Assembly (NCBI GenBank): GCA_036898135.1 | Contig: CM072511.1 | Span: 75,147,990 to 75,211,989 of the forward strand | Length of the DNA: 64,000 nucleotides | Direction of reading: 5' to 3' | Source of the DNA: Oncomelania hupensis | Lineage: Eukaryota > Mollusca > Gastropoda > Littorinimorpha > Pomatiopsidae | Shown: in pieces, positions 31,992-43,724 of the stretch | Numbering within the stretch: position 1 is the first letter of the stretch | Layout of the letters: every line of letters begins with the position of its first letter | Notes under the pieces: model-generated | What the model saw: only the letters and a program-made list of their open reading frames with translations | Told to the model about the DNA's origin: nothing | Databases searched by the model: none | Position numbers and translations under genes: made by a program

Positions 31992-32208
31992 CGTCTAGAA
32001 TCTTGAGTCCTCCTATCTCGTTGGCAGCGACAGAGCACTGGCGAAGGAAGTCTGAGAAGAGCCTCAGAGCGACTGCATCCTTGGTCTTAATGTGTTCCCA
32101 GTTTTCGAGCTTCGTTCGGAAAGCTTGTCCAATCGTGAAAGAGTTTCCGTATCGTGTCTCCAGAGTTTTCATAGCACTTGCAAAAGCCTCTGGCTTCCTT
32201 ATAGTCTT
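31930..32208 (-). pseudogene. BEL/Pao gag core segment
   Basis: Minus-strand frame KPEAFASAMKTLETRYGNSF, then QAFRTKLENWEHIKTKDAVA, LRLFSDFLRQCSVAANEIGG, LKILDDAQY. This is the conserved gag region (DUF1759-type) of BEL/Pao and joins the downstream frame at about 31985 by a frameshift. Its upstream part lies beyond the inserted L2-like fragment. Confidence 0.75.
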
Positions 32209-32209
32209 T

Positions 32210-32852
32210 TATAGAAAGTTTGCTGACTTTTTCTTTTATCTGTTGGTTTCACGGTCTGACTGTGAAGGATAGGAACAGTCTGAATAGCATAGTCAATGTC
32301 TGCTCAAAGATTATTGGAGTTAGGCAGAGAGATCTTTCTTCTTTCTGTGATCAGCAGATCTTACGGAAAACTGGGAGCATCCTTAATAGTCATCAGGAAC
32401 ATTGTTTGAAACCCGAGTTCACACTGTTGCCGTCCAGACGCCGATATGCTATGCCCATCTGTAAAGGAAATCGGCGTTCCAAATCTTTTATTCCCATGCA
32501 ATCCGACTTCTTAATAGTACTAACCGCTTTTAGTTTTCGGCACTTTGGGGGTCTTAGTTGTTATATAGTGAGAGTCTCCCTTTAGTGTCTATGTGTACTG
32601 GCTGCACTTTTTAATCAACTTGTTGAATTTTGTTGACTTTTGTGTTATCACTTGTGATCTTGATTCGCGCGTGTGTGCTTGTGTGATGTTTTTTAAATTT
32701 ATGTATTTATTGTTTTGTTTTGTCTTGTTTTTTGTTTTTTTTCAAAAATGGTTTATGATACATTTTTTGAGTATCTTTATGCTGCCTCATAAACTTATAA
32801 TGTAATTGCCCTTTGGGATGAATAAAGTTGTATTGTATTGTATTATATAGAA
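32210..32852. repeat. 7-bp target-site duplication TATAGAA flanking 32217-32845
   Basis: TATAGAA is at 32210-32216 and 32846-32852; both sides of the gag frame (VSGFFY and KRLRKPEAF) rejoin when one copy and the insert are removed. Confidence 0.8.
32217..32845 (+). mobile_element. L2-like non-LTR 3' fragment with (TTGTA)n tail
   Basis: 629 bp plus-strand insertion in BEL gag. It starts in the C-terminal part of ORF2 (LTFSFICWFHGLTVKDRNSL, IVNVCSKIIGVRQRDLS, then FTLLPSRRRY and RRSKSFIPM), very like the end of the ORF at 58714-60588. A 3' UTR follows, and AATAAAG (32821-32827) with about four TTGTA units. 5'-truncated; target duplication TATAGAA. Confidence 0.85.
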
Positions 32853-35026
32853 GAAACCACTGACCGCTTCTAAGGCACTCCCACCTAGGAATCTCTTGAG
32901 ATACAGCAGTTTTTCGCTACTCTGTTATGTTCTGGCGTCCTATTAAGAATGAAAAGGCTGCATGCCACGTAGGATAGTCTAGAGGATCTCCGGTGAAGAT
33001 ACCGGGCTCTTGAGTGGGCAGACGATTTAGAGCCATGGCGTCAGTGAGTGTTTGTGTCATAATACGAACGTGAGTTTTCTTCTGGGGAATTTGCAGTGTT
33101 TAATACGGAAGCCGATAAAGACAGCTCTTCGGGTTCCTGAAAAACATCAGCAGGATGGTCATTGATCTCGTCGGCGGAGAATCTCACTTGGTGACCTCTT
33201 ACGAAAGGGGTATCATTTTCATAGAGGTAGTTTGACGCTGGTACGAACTGCGGAGCATCATAACGCAGTTGTACGGTCTTGTCTTGTAGAGAAGGTTGCG
33301 ACTGGACTGGCAGCCCAACGTTTGCAGCCAGCGAAGAATTGATGTGTCCACCAGTGGAGACTTCTGTCGTAGGCACATGACTCCGTGTGGGCAAATTAGA
33401 GTATGAGCATGAAGGGATTACCTCTGGAGTATAGCCATTCCCCGCTAAGTTGAAGCTGCTTTCTGCTGCCTTATGTGCTGTGTGATCTTTACTGCTTGAT
33501 GCCACCTTGTAGACCTCCTCACTGAAGATTGGGGACTTCACAGTAGTTGCCCTAGTCAGGCCGTACTGACCTAGGGAGGCTGCAGGATACGTTGTGGTCA
33601 TCTTCATTTTCGCCATCGTGGAGTCTTGAACGTTGAGAAGAACTGGAGACGCAGAAGCCAGAGCATAGTAACCAGTGTCATCAAGGTCAGGAATCTGGAT
33701 GGACACCCTGGCTTGGTTGTAGGCCTGTATTGGTGTTGCAGCAGTCCGGTAGTAGACAGGCGTGTCATCGACGACGTCTCTCTGGTTGAGGTCAGCACCC
33801 TGTTTGTTTTTACCTTGCTGTGCATTTAAGGGAAAGGGAGTGAACTTATCCTCTTGGGAATTATTTGCTATGATAGATGATTGCACCCACTGATCTACAG
33901 TATTTTTTATATCTACTGTATTTGAGCCAGCCACGTCAAAATCTAGAAGGTTAGCCTCTGTTGACACCGAACTCATGCTGTCTGCCTTTAGTGCTTCTAT
34001 TACTGCCTTGTTCGTTTCCTGTAGACTGAGTAGTTTTTCTTCTTCGATCTTCTTAGGTACTCGGCTTTCTTCTTTTTGGCTTGCAGTTCCTGCTGAAATC
34101 TACGCATTTTTCTTTCAGCCTCGACTGCTCGTTTCTTAGCGGCGAGTACTCGACCCTCTTCTTCTAAAATGGCTTCGGCCTCCCTTTCTTGAGCTTCGAG
34201 AAGGAGAGCATTCATCTGTTCCTCAGCTTCTTCATCTTCTTGCTTGAGTTTTAACTCATTTTTGCGATATAGCGCTTGCATCTCCATTTTTGCTCTTATT
34301 TCTTCTGCGGCGGCCCTTCTTATTAGTGACTGAGTTGAAGATGTAGCATTGCTGCCACCTCCATTTCTGTGACTGGAAGCAGTACTTTGATTGAGCCTTT
34401 CAAGAGGGGTCGCCTGAGCAATTAACGTCACCAACTTGCTAATGATGATAGAGGATTGGGTGGTAACCTCTTCCAGGCTGTCAACTGTTCTTGGATCATG
34501 CTGCAGCACTTCAATGCTGGTTTGAATTTCATTTAGGTTAACTATGCAGTTTCTGGGAGAACTTGGTCTTTGTCTTCTGAAGAATTTCAAGGTCATAATC
34601 ATGGTCTTGGAGAGTGGTCAATGTCTTTTTAATCAACCTCTTCAGACTTATCAATTCACTATTGAAGTTGTCAATTCTTGTCCGAAGTAGATTCGTGTAC
34701 CCCTTGTTGGTCATAGTCAGTGATCGGTTAGATCGTCTTAAACTATCAGTAGATTCTCTTCCATCTTCTTCTTGTAGAAATTGATTGTGCGTACTACTAG
34801 GCTTCTTAATTGGAGCTTGTTCCATTTGCCATTCTTCAGCCTTTTCAGTCTTTCTACTTGAATCCATTAGATGATCTTGCTTTACTGACTGCTTTATTTC
34901 TTTCTCATCAGTGGTTGTTAGTACTACAGAAAATTCTTCTATTTCTTCTTCAACTTCAATATCAGGCAACGCCTCTTGCTTGTTGGGGCATTTCTTCTTT
35001 AATTCGTCATTACTATTAGAAATCAT
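32853..35026 (-). pseudogene. BEL/Pao gag N-terminal region, frameshifted
   Basis: Three main frames. 35026-34538 (MISNSNDELKKK...) ends DLEILQKTKTKF. After a frameshift near 34555, 34550-34045 contains a long Glu/Arg/Lys/Ala-rich coiled coil (LKLKQEDEEAEEQMNALLLE, AQEREAEAILEEEGRVLAAK). After another near 34040, 33976-33041 (MSSVSTEANLLDFDV...) is Ser/Thr/Pro-rich. Near 33045 a further shift leads to RLPTQEPGIFTGDPLDYPTW and EKLLYLKRFLGGSALEAV (about 32900-32850), the conserved gag core start. Four or more breaks make it non-functional. The coiled coil probably served in particle assembly. Confidence 0.7.
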
Positions 35027-35304
35027 TTTGCTAAAATGTAACTTAAATCTTGTTACTATAAATATGAAAGGCTGACTGAGGCGATAGTGGCTATTTGCCG
35101 ATTAAATAAGTGAGTCTGCAATGTCAATCTACTACATGATCCAAATAATGCAGTTACTGTAAATTACTGTGTCTGTTACTTGCTGTGAAGTCAATGCTCC
35201 AAAGGTTCAGGTAACCATACACTGTGTGCAGTTTTAACGAGTTCATGATGGTGGCTCAAGATTATTATTACTTCTGTTCTTGTATTGTTGTAATTCAATT
35301 GTGA
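35027..35304 (-). other. BEL/Pao 5' leader remnant
   Basis: Non-coding AT-rich sequence between the gag start and the CR1 3' end. A primer-binding site was not identified. Confidence 0.4.
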
Positions 35305-35335
35305 ATAGATTAAGTAAATAAAAGGTATTCTGAAT

Positions 35336-37205
35336 TTACCTGAGTGGCCACTGAGCGCGGCCGACGGGGTAGGAAGTTTGAGAACTTATTTTAACCCCCT
35401 TAACTGTCTCTTTATCATGGCGGTTTTTGAACTGGTTGACGGTTTTAGCTTCAACAATTGATTGCTTCAGTGCATTCCATGGGTTCACAACTCTTTGTGA
35501 AAAAAAGTTCTTTCTGAGATTCAGTCTAGACCTATCTTTGAACAGTTTCAAGTTTGTTGCTGTGACCTCTATGGTAGAATGATGACTGGCATGAAGTAAA
35601 AAATTTGTCAGCAGAAACTTTTTCAAGCCCCTTTATGATCTTGAATGTCTCGATGAGATCTCCCCTGTCTCTCCTTTCTTCTAATTTCTGCAAATTGCAA
35701 AAAGCTAGTCTCTCATCGTACAGCATGTGACCAATCCCTGTGATCAATCTCGTAGCTCTCCTCTGCACCTTTTCCAACTCTGCGATGTCTTTTTTGAGGT
35801 AAGGTCGCCATACTTGGATACAATACTCCAGATGTGGTCGTACAATTGATTTGTAGAGTGGGACAATAACTTCCTTAGTTCTGGCTGCACATGACTGTTC
35901 GCATGATCTGCCCCGCTGTTGTTGGCTCGTTTTGCTGCCTCACAGCACTGGCGACTGACCGACAGTGACCTGTGCATGATGACGCCTAGGTCCCTTTCTT
36001 CCTCCACTGCTCCAAGTTCTTGTCCTCCCAGCGTGTAAACATGACAAGTGTTTTTACGGCCTGCATGCAGAGTCCTGCACTTGTCCACGTTATACTGCAT
36101 CAGCCACTTCTCTGACCACATAAAATCTGCTACCTTAAGGTCATGCTGTAGTTTGTCTCTCCCCGCAGGGTCGGAAACGTCGCCGTAGATCTTAGTGTCA
36201 TCAGGCTCTCAGCAAACTTTAGAACGCTGGTCAGCATATCGTCCTCCAAGTCATTAATGAACACCAGGAACATGGTCGGCCCCAAAATGGATCCTTGTGG
36301 AACTCCGCTTGTCACATCTACCCATGGAGAAGCTTGTCCGTTGACCACAACTCTCTGCTTTCTGCCACTCTTCCATCCACTGCAGCACTTTTCCGTCCAC
36401 ACCGAGTGCTTTCAGCTTATCAATAAGCCGCTTGTGAGGGACCTTGTCGAACGCCTTGGCAAAGTCAAGGTAGATGACGTCTACATCTTTCCCTTCGTCC
36501 AGCATGCGTGTAATGTCTTCCAGGAAAACTAGCAGGTTTGTCAGACAGGACTTTCCTTTTGAGAAGCCGTGTTGGCTGCCTCGGATCAGCTGATGCCTCT
36601 CAAGGTGACTGCTCAGGAAATCCCGCAAAATACTTTCAAAGACTTTCCCAACCTGAGAAGTCAGCGATACCGGCCTGTAATTTCCTGCTTTACATTTTGC
36701 ACCCTTTTTGAATATCGGCACATTTGCCTCTTTCCACCCCACTGGCACCTCTCCGGTGTCCAAGGACGCCTGTAAGATCAGTGACAGAGGATATGCTAAG
36801 GATTCCGCTGCTCCCACCAGTACGGCTGGTGAAATTTCGTCAACCCCTGGCGCCTTGTTAGAGTTCAGATTTTGAAACTTCTTGAGGACTATGTCTTCAG
36901 TAACATGTATCAGTCTTTCCTCTGGTGAGCCTGTAAACTTACATTGGGGTTCCGGTCTGTCACCATTGCCCTCCACCGTGAAAACTGATGCAAAGAAATT
37001 GTTCAAGATGTCCGCTTGTTCCACATCATCAGTGTGCAGGTCCCCGTCACTATCTTCCAAAGGACCAACTTTGACCTTGCAGCGCCGCCTGTCCCTTGCA
37101 TAGGCATAAAAAGACTTTGTATCCTGCTTGATATTCTGTGCCAGCTTTTCTTCAAACTTCTTTTTACTATCTGTGATGAGTTTTGTACTGTCTTTCTGAC
37201 ACTGT
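35336..37205 (-). pseudogene. CR1 reverse transcriptase and C-terminal domain
   Basis: 37190-36254 is one long frame: QNIKQDTKSFYAYARDRRRC, FQNLNSNKAPGVDEISPAVL, FKKGAKCKAGNYRPVSLTSQ, HGFSKGKSCLTNLLVFLEDI, VDVIYLDFAKAFDKVPHKRL. A frameshift near 36370 leads to [20 protein letters not shown]. The FADD block (about 36215) reads FAESL, so the catalytic Asp pair is lost. Then MQYNVDKCRTLHAG, GGQELGAVEEERDLGVIMHR, and in further frames EKVQRRATRLITGIG and SQRVVNPWNALKQSIVEAKT. At least three frameshifts. Dead copy. Confidence 0.85.
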
Positions 37206-37423
37206 TCAGATTCAGATTCAGAAAACTTTATTATCTCCAAGGAGAAATTCTAACATGGATTTGCTGTCAGCAAAAGGTAATAAAATGTAGCAGTACTATA
37301 AACATGTACGTGTACTCACGCTTATGTAACAAGAACATTTCCGACACATTGTAAAACTTAAAATACACACTACATGTCCTTATTGCACTTCAACTTTATA
37401 AATAAATAAAACACCTACCTGTT
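37202..37423 (-). mobile_element. Short non-LTR 3' end inserted in CR1 linker, (CTGAAT)n tail
   Basis: 37207-37418 (212 bp) splits CR1 between LAYKQ and EQCQKDS, with CTGTT at 37202-37206 and 37419-37423 as likely target duplication. On the minus strand it ends AATAAAG-TTTTCTGAATCTGAATC. No coding capacity. Confidence 0.65.
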
Positions 37424-38340
37424 TATACGCGAGAAAGTCTTCTTGCCTACCACTCTGCCTGTATTTCTTCCTTTTCTTCTTGACACTGTTGAGTGCCTCT
37501 CTATTCATCCATTTGGGCTTCCTAGTGCACCTCGTTTTCTTCAGCGGTACGAAACTTCTCACCACCTTCTGCAGCGTTTGATGAATCAAGTCCCACTGTT
37601 GACTGCAGCTCTTCCCTTCAAATTCATTGTCCCAATTCACCTTTTCTAAGTTTTCTCTGACCACCTTCCAGTTTGCCTTTCTGTAATCCCTTATCTCTTT
37701 CTTCCTGTCGGTATTACTGTCTCTAGGCTCAGAAAAGGCCACTTTGAAGTGCACAATGTTGTGATCGCTGTTGGCTAGAGGATCGCCTATCTCCACCTCC
37801 TGCACCATCTCTTCTTCAGAACTGAACACCAACACATTTGCTTTTCTAGTAGCTACAGCCACATGCTGAAACCAAAAACAATCACTTACTCAAGTTACTG
37901 TATCGAGCAAACCTTCCCCTGCTCCATCACTCATACGTATCCCAGTTAATACCTGGACGGTTGAAGTCTCCCGTAACAACCACATGCCTGTACTTTGCTG
38001 CCTCTTTTAAAACTGCAAACAATTTCTCTTCATTTTCCTGACTAACACCGGGTGGATTGTACACCACACCAAACAATGTTTCTTCTTTGTCCTGCCCATA
38101 TATGACACACCAGATGCTTTCTGTATAGTCCTGCTCCTCACAGAGTTTCACTTCTCTAACTTGCATATTATCTCTCACATACATCAAGCACCCCCCACCT
38201 CTCCTTCCCACTCTATCACTTCTAAATCAATGTCTCCATGTAGCCAGGACTCAGTAATGGCACTAATGTCTGATCCCTCGCTTAATACAAAAGTGTGAAA
38301 ATCATTAAATTTATTAACAACACTGTGTGCGTTTATTGAT
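37424..38340 (-). pseudogene. CR1 endonuclease and linker
   Basis: Frames: SINAHSVVNKFNDFHTFVLS and ITESWLHGDIDLEVIEWEGE (38340-38210, start of the apurinic endonuclease-like fold, TESWL motif), GRRGGGCLMYVRDNMQ, LFGVVYNPPGVSQENEEKL, VVTGDFNRPGINWDTYE (Asp-Asn block, 37960). After a break, ANSDHNIVHFKVAFSE (SDH block, 37765). The linker follows. A frameshift around 38210 and a stop after NWDTYE are visible. The enzyme nicks target DNA to prime reverse transcription. Confidence 0.8.
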
Positions 38341-38388
38341 GTGCAATGCAAAAAATGTTATGAAGAAGTAGAAACAATTGATGATGCA

Positions 38389-39066
38389 TTATACATTATT
38401 TTGTACAGATGCGGCAGGTTCAGGATAAAAACAGTCCTTTTTTGATGCAGAGGCCACATTCAACTCAGATGCTGATGGCGCCTCATCCTCAGATTCACTT
38501 GCTCTATGATGGTTACTCTCATCTATCATAATCACTTCATTTCTCCTGATCATGTATTTCTTGCCGTCTTTCAAACTGCGTTTCTCTTTCAGTTCATCTC
38601 TCAAAGCCTTCTGTTCTCTTTGCTCTGCTTTTGTCAAGTCCCTACTGACATACACCGTATTGTACTCTTTAGCTCTAAACAATTTTTTGCTATTCATGAG
38701 AATGTCCTTCCTCTGCTTGGCACTAGTACACTGCACCTTGAGAGGTCTGGATCGCTCCCCTGTCTTCCTGCCCTACATTTCAAAGCCAATTCCCTCTGCC
38801 GCTTCCTGACCCAGTCCCAGTGCAGACACCACACCAGCAAAAGCCTCCTTGTCAGGTTTTGTCTCAGGCAGATTCTTGATGATAATATTCATCCTTCTTT
38901 CCTCTCTGAGCTTAGCTTCATACACCTCCTCCCTAACTACTGACCTGACAGAAGTTGCAACTCTCTCTTCAAAGCCACTATCCAAGTTGTCCACTTTGCT
39001 TTCCACAGACTCCAGTCGATTTTCTAGCTCAACATTTTTGTCTCTGACTTGTTGCACAATCTTCAA
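38389..39066 (-). pseudogene. CR1 ORF1 protein with RRM-like core
   Basis: Starts ATG at 39066 with a heptad-like coiled coil (QQVRDKNVELENRLESVESK VDNLD region), then EERRMNIIIKNLPETKPDKE, the start of the RRM of L1/CR1-type ORF1 proteins. A stop at 38773 is followed in another frame by AKQRKDILMNSKKLFRAKEY and NTVYVSRDLTKAEQREQKAL (38730-38600), the second half of the RRM, and an acidic tail. ORF1 is a nucleic-acid chaperone that packages the RNA. One frame break; otherwise well preserved. Confidence 0.75.
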
Positions 39067-39072
39067 AACACA

Positions 39073-39760
39073 TGACTCACACTACAAAACCCTGAATATT
39101 CACTGCCTTTTTTTTTATCAATTTATTTATAACAGCACAAATACTACTACTTTATTACTACGTGGTGCTATTCAAGATACACTTTTACTAATCATGAATT
39201 TCAAAACGCTTATCTTTCAAAAATATTCAGTAAATCACTACATATTCTAATGGGTTTGCCAGCAAGGTAAAAAATTTGCTCACTCTTGGCTTCACACTCT
39301 CTTAGTACAGGTTTCAATCATTGATAAAGTTCAAAATAAAAATCTTCTTCTAACGGCAAAAGCAAACCGTTGAAAAGCTAACACACACAAAATATATCTT
39401 CAAATCTTCAATATTTATCTTCAAATTGATTTAAACCAAATAGGAATAACCACTAAAAATCACGTCTTACAACCAAAAAAATCTCTAACATAACAGCATT
39501 CCAGTCAATTTCACTCATAACAATAAGAAAATTCATCTAATAATCGGTACAAAGCTCTGGTGCAATTATTTGAACAAGGCAATGACAAAATACACACAGC
39601 TTAAAAGGCTAGGGCTAAAAACTAGAGAAAACTGGACTAGCAAAACATTTCATGACACACAAAAAAAAATAAAAAAAAATAAATAAAATATATATATATA
39701 TATAAAAAATGTTTTAGCTCAAATCAGTAGCATGCAGTACTCTGAGCTCAGGCAGAAACA
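39073..39760 (-). repeat. LTR-like repeat, right copy (688 bp)
   Basis: TGACTCACACTA ... GGCAGAAACA, the partner of 19803-22631. It lacks the 2.1 kb middle segment and a stretch of about 60 bp near 39340. (TA)n at 39689-39703. No matching 4-6 bp duplication flanks the pair or either single copy, so the original insertion borders are blurred. Likely the 5' LTR of the BEL/Pao element. Confidence 0.55.
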
Positions 39761-40711
39761 AACAGTTTTTAATGTTCCAATTTCACGTATAAACGCATTC
39801 ACCTATAAGTTGAGACAGAGAGATAAAGAAACACTGAAGATGTAAAATACACAACAGTTGGAACACAATACAGATTTACGTTTTCCTAATTTTATGGTTC
39901 TCTTCTTTCTCACTCAAAATAGTAGAATAATTAAAACGGAATTCAAGAAAAATATATTCAAGAAAACTATGTCCTAGTGTAATAAAACAATGAGTAGCTG
40001 AACTATAATAAGATTTTATCTCTCTCTGAAGCAATCCCATTGCGGTCCGACAGACAATTATGTTTATCAAATTATGAAAATATTTTATGCATTTACAAAT
40101 TTAGTTTCAATATTATATTTTCAACAAGTAAATCCTAAAATATAAATATTCAGAATCACCACAGTGAAAAACAGAAGAAGCCTACACGGCAACACTCTGG
40201 TGACACAAAATAAGCATTCACTCTTTTTTCACAGTATCTTTCACTCCACCAATACTCTTTTCTAGTCCTATTTCATCCATCCAATCACATACACTCAGAT
40301 GCATACGAGAACAGCCTTTTGATTGATTAGGTAGATTAATGTCCCTGGACACAAGGAGCGTATAGGGGACAGCATTATATAGCTGTCTCATCAACAAAAT
40401 ATTAATGAACTAGGAAATATAGTGCCACGCAAAGCGAATACATACATACATATGTCAATAGCTGTCGCTCGTGTCCTAACTCTATAAACATGTAATGTAT
40501 ACAAAAATGTAAATATCTGCCAAGTCACTTTGTGACAGTGCCCAGGAAAAAAACTGATAAAAACCTTGGCGTTAAAATGTAAATACCAACTGAGCATTTG
40601 ATACTCTTACATTTTAAGTTTAGAAGACCTCAGGCTCGAAATACACATGTACAATCACATATACAGCAAAAGTGATGCCAAATGTTTTAAAAAGTTACCT
40701 TGGGATTACCT

Positions 40712-40772
40712 TGACCTTCAGTGACCTTGACCTCTAAATGACCTTGACCTGGCCTTGACCTGGTTGTGACCT
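40712..40772. repeat. Cluster of seven TGACCT (AGGTCA) half-sites
   Basis: TGACCT starts at 40712, 40722, 40728, 40739, 40745, 40756 and 40767, so spacings are 10, 6, 11, 6, 11 and 11. On the minus strand AGGTCAAGGTCA occurs twice. AGGTCA is the nuclear-receptor half-site, and TCAAGGTCA the monomer site of the NR5A/ERR type. Similar words occur in decayed form at 41088-41130 and 50783-51075. Probably a dispersed repeat; binding is untested. Confidence 0.8.
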
Positions 40773-40929
40773 CTGATGCTCATTATATCAGTGTTTGTAT
40801 ATACGCATTTTGATTTATGTAATTTTTTAATGTACTTTTTTTAACAATTATGAATTGTGTGTGTGTGCGTTGGTGTGCTAGTGCCTGTGCGTGTAGAGTA
40901 GACCACCAATCTGGTTTCAGCTCTATACA

Positions 40930-41001
<72 letters not shown>

Positions 41002-41002
41002 G
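40930..41002. repeat. (ATT)24 microsatellite
   Basis: About 24 perfect ATT units; the apparent poly-Asn frame on the minus strand is an artefact of it. Confidence 0.95.
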
Positions 41003-41362
41003 ATATTTATCATGTAACAAAGAATTGTACATTAAATTTCAATAACTTTTTTTTTTTAAGAAATTTTGTGAAAAAATTGTAACTAACATTTTTTGACCTT
41101 GTGACCATGATCATTATCAAGGTCTCATGGACGCTACCAAGTTAAGTTGTGATATATGAAATAGGTTTTGTGAAATTAAGCCTCTTGCAGGTTTTGCACA
41201 GATTGACAAATGGCAGTGGGGGGAAAAAAATTACAATTTTAAACATAAAAAACAATTATTATATTTTTTTTATTCATCTTGCAGATTTCAAAACATTGGG
41301 AAAACTAGAGCCACCAAATTAGATAATTCTAACGCTTTCATTTGAACTGAATTTAAAATGAA

Positions 41363-41510
41363 ATAAACCTGTTACTCTTAAATATTCAAACAAACTTTCA
41401 CACGCAACCTCTTGAAAAATCTTTAAATCTGATTTTTAAAAAATACGTTCTCTTGCTTCAAGCAAATCACTAAACTTAGTCTTACCATTACAATTTAACC
41501 AACACAAATC
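41363..41510 (-). mobile_element. Nimb-like 3' UTR fragment
   Basis: CCTGTTACTCTTAAATATTC, AACAAACTTTCACACGCAAC and AGCAAATCACTAAACTTAGT match the 3' UTRs at 307-430, 17048-17165 and 57479-57575. No tail or coding part. Confidence 0.75.
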
Positions 41511-43205
41511 AGTGGTGAAGAGACAATGACCACTTGAAGTATCAATTTCAATTTCTTCAATTCTTGGTGACTGTACACTTAAGCCTGTAACAGCAGAAAT
41601 AGTGACGACAAACTGTAGGAAATTAGCTTAGCGCAAAATAGATACCATCGAATGAAACTGGACGTTAATTCAACAGTTATCTAAAAAGCAGCACACACAT
41701 GTCAAATTAACTTCCTTGAGACAGTCACACCGACAGCAGTTCCAGATACCATCTAACAGACTTAGCGATCCAAGACTAAATAGCATACTTAAGTCAAAAC
41801 TGACCATAACCTCGTCCCCGTTAAATAGCCTACTTCACTGTGACCAGAGTAACTGAGACACTAAGTAGCCTAGGCTCCGCGTAATCGTTATTGCATCTAT
41901 TCCCCACTATACCCCTGACACTCCACTTCAAGGATAATTATACGTGTCTGGTAACTAGGATAGGTGTGAAAAATATTCCAACTAAAACCGTAAAATCCCG
42001 TATATGCGAGATTGATGAAAATGAGAGCTAAACGATTGGTCAGACGACTACTAGGAACTCTTGCATATCTTTGGGGACCAAATCTCAGCTGGTCAGTCGC
42101 AAACGAACTGCCCAGCTGTGAGGGTCAACTAAAGGAACAAACTGCAGTGTCCGTCTATCTCCATCTCATCTAGAGAGTGCTAGAGACGTAAAAGACGATT
42201 TCACGAGTCCCAGAGTCTACAAGTAAGATAACACTAGTAGTTTTGATATGTGTATGTTTATTTTATATTGATTGCCATGTATTAATATGTTCTTGATATA
42301 TAGAGTTACAGAAACAGATTATTGTTTCTGAGACAGTATGCATGTGGATTGATGTATCTTAGCCTTAAGATTCGAATCAAATTGTGCATATGGGAACCCT
42401 ACAGGTGTCTGATGCTATAGACACTTTGCAGAGGAGACCGCACACTTATAGCTAACGAGAATATTGTAGCCAGAGCTCCGACTTTTACAGGTCGGCTCTG
42501 GGATCATAAGGTTTGTGGAGACGAACGCATGACCTTCGCTCCCGTGGCACCAAAGGAGAACAATCAAGAGTCTACCTGGCCACGTCCGAAGCCCACAGCT
42601 ACAAGAGCGACCCGACTCACCCGCTCAAACCTGAGAGGCAAGACTTCTCAGAAGGACTCCATCACTCGCCGACGCGCAGTAGATAAGTCACCCGCAAATG
42701 CCATCTGAGTTCTACCCTCGAGAAACTAGAAGACCACTAAAACATTTAGTAAACTACGAACAGTGAAAATCGTAACCACAGTTAGCACAGGATGAAGAAA
42801 ACCTGCTAAAGAACTTTCCCAGCACTTTGAACTATATTAATTATTAAATTACCGGTTAATGCAGAAATGTCAAAGTTTGTGTTGAATATATAAAAAGTGA
42901 AATTACATACATACGACTGGTGTCATTCTATTTGTATTCTTGTGTAGCTATTAGTTTTCTTCTCTCGAGACATAATAATCTAGTCTTTTGATTAGTAATT
43001 AACGGTTCTCAAGTTGAGCCAAATGATACTAAAAAACGCCCGAGAACAAATATAAATTTTATGTGACCAAAGTGCCGTGATCTGTCTCTCACACAACTTT
43101 GGAATTCTGGTAAAAGAACGATTGATAGTGGTAGCACATCGCCCATCTATCATTAAGTCTTACCCCCTAGTAAGATAAACGCGTCTTCCCCAGAATATCA
43201 TCACA
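41511..43205. other. Unassigned non-coding interval
   Basis: No frame or element identified. A possible TATA-like AATATATAAAAAGTG at 42888 and a GC-richer block at 42450-42720 might come from an LTR, but I found no second copy or terminal structure in the window. Confidence 0.4.
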
Positions 43206-43495
43206 AAGCCATCAGTTGTGTTATTTAAGCTTTATCTTCATATTGTTATATCTTGGTTGTGTTGGCATCTTGTGTACAGTGTCAGGGTTCACTGATGGTA
43301 ATTGGTTGCTAATTGAGGTTGTGGGTCCGGATAAGGGTTGGGGTTGGATTAGATTTCCCATTCTCCTGTATGTGTGCGTTGAATAAAAGAGTATAAATGT
43401 TCATCTGACATTTCTGTTAGTTTTTTTAAGTTTATTTGCATCCCTCCACTCACTGTTTGATCTGAAGTCACTGATCCCATTCGGGTGACAGAACA
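43206..43495 (+). repeat. Dispersed repeat, copy B (first copy 11213-11515)
   Basis: See copy A. Starts AAGCCATCAGTTGTGT and ends at TGACAGAACA. Several small indels relative to copy A; same orientation. Confidence 0.7.
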
Positions 43496-43724
43496 GAGGT
43501 ATTTGATTCCGTCTCTCGGTCACCAACCTTGAGAACATGGATCACCCTGAGCTGTTATTTTCTTCTTATCTCTCAAAAAGAGGGACATAAAAATATTTGC
43601 CCTGCAAGGCGGTAAAGCATGGTTGGTAGTAAACCGGTATTTCGGCTTCTAGTGCCATGACACTTTTCTGCAAAGGTCGCTGCCACCGACGCATAAAATG
43701 CCTGCTGACAATTATTATTTTTTA

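Larger units (their letters stand above)
35305..39072 (-). mobile_element. CR1 non-LTR retrotransposon, near full length, interrupted
   Basis: About 3.77 kb minus-strand element. In sense order it has ORF1 (39066-38389), endonuclease (about 38340-37860), linker, a 212-bp insertion (37207-37418), RT (37200-35750) and a C-terminal region (to 35336). Linker motifs (SDHNIVHFKVAF, CTRKPKWMNREAL, KKKRKKYRQSGRQEDFLAYK) and RT motifs ([23 protein letters not shown]) are CR1-type. Its 5' end coincides exactly with the inner end of the LTR-like repeat at 39073. Confidence 0.85.
39761..41362. other. Non-coding interval with two notable repeats
   Basis: No gene recognised. It contains a TGACCT cluster at 40712-40772 and an (ATT)n microsatellite at 40930-41002 (listed separately). 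The remainder is AT-rich without recognisable structure. Confidence 0.6.

Noticed and set aside
33041..35026. Possible host coiled-coil gene
   Set aside because: Its frames connect, via frameshifts, to the conserved BEL/Pao gag core at 32850 and to protease and RT further on, so it is retrotransposon gag.
40783..41013. Poly-Asn protein on the minus strand
   Set aside because: Product of an (ATT)n microsatellite.
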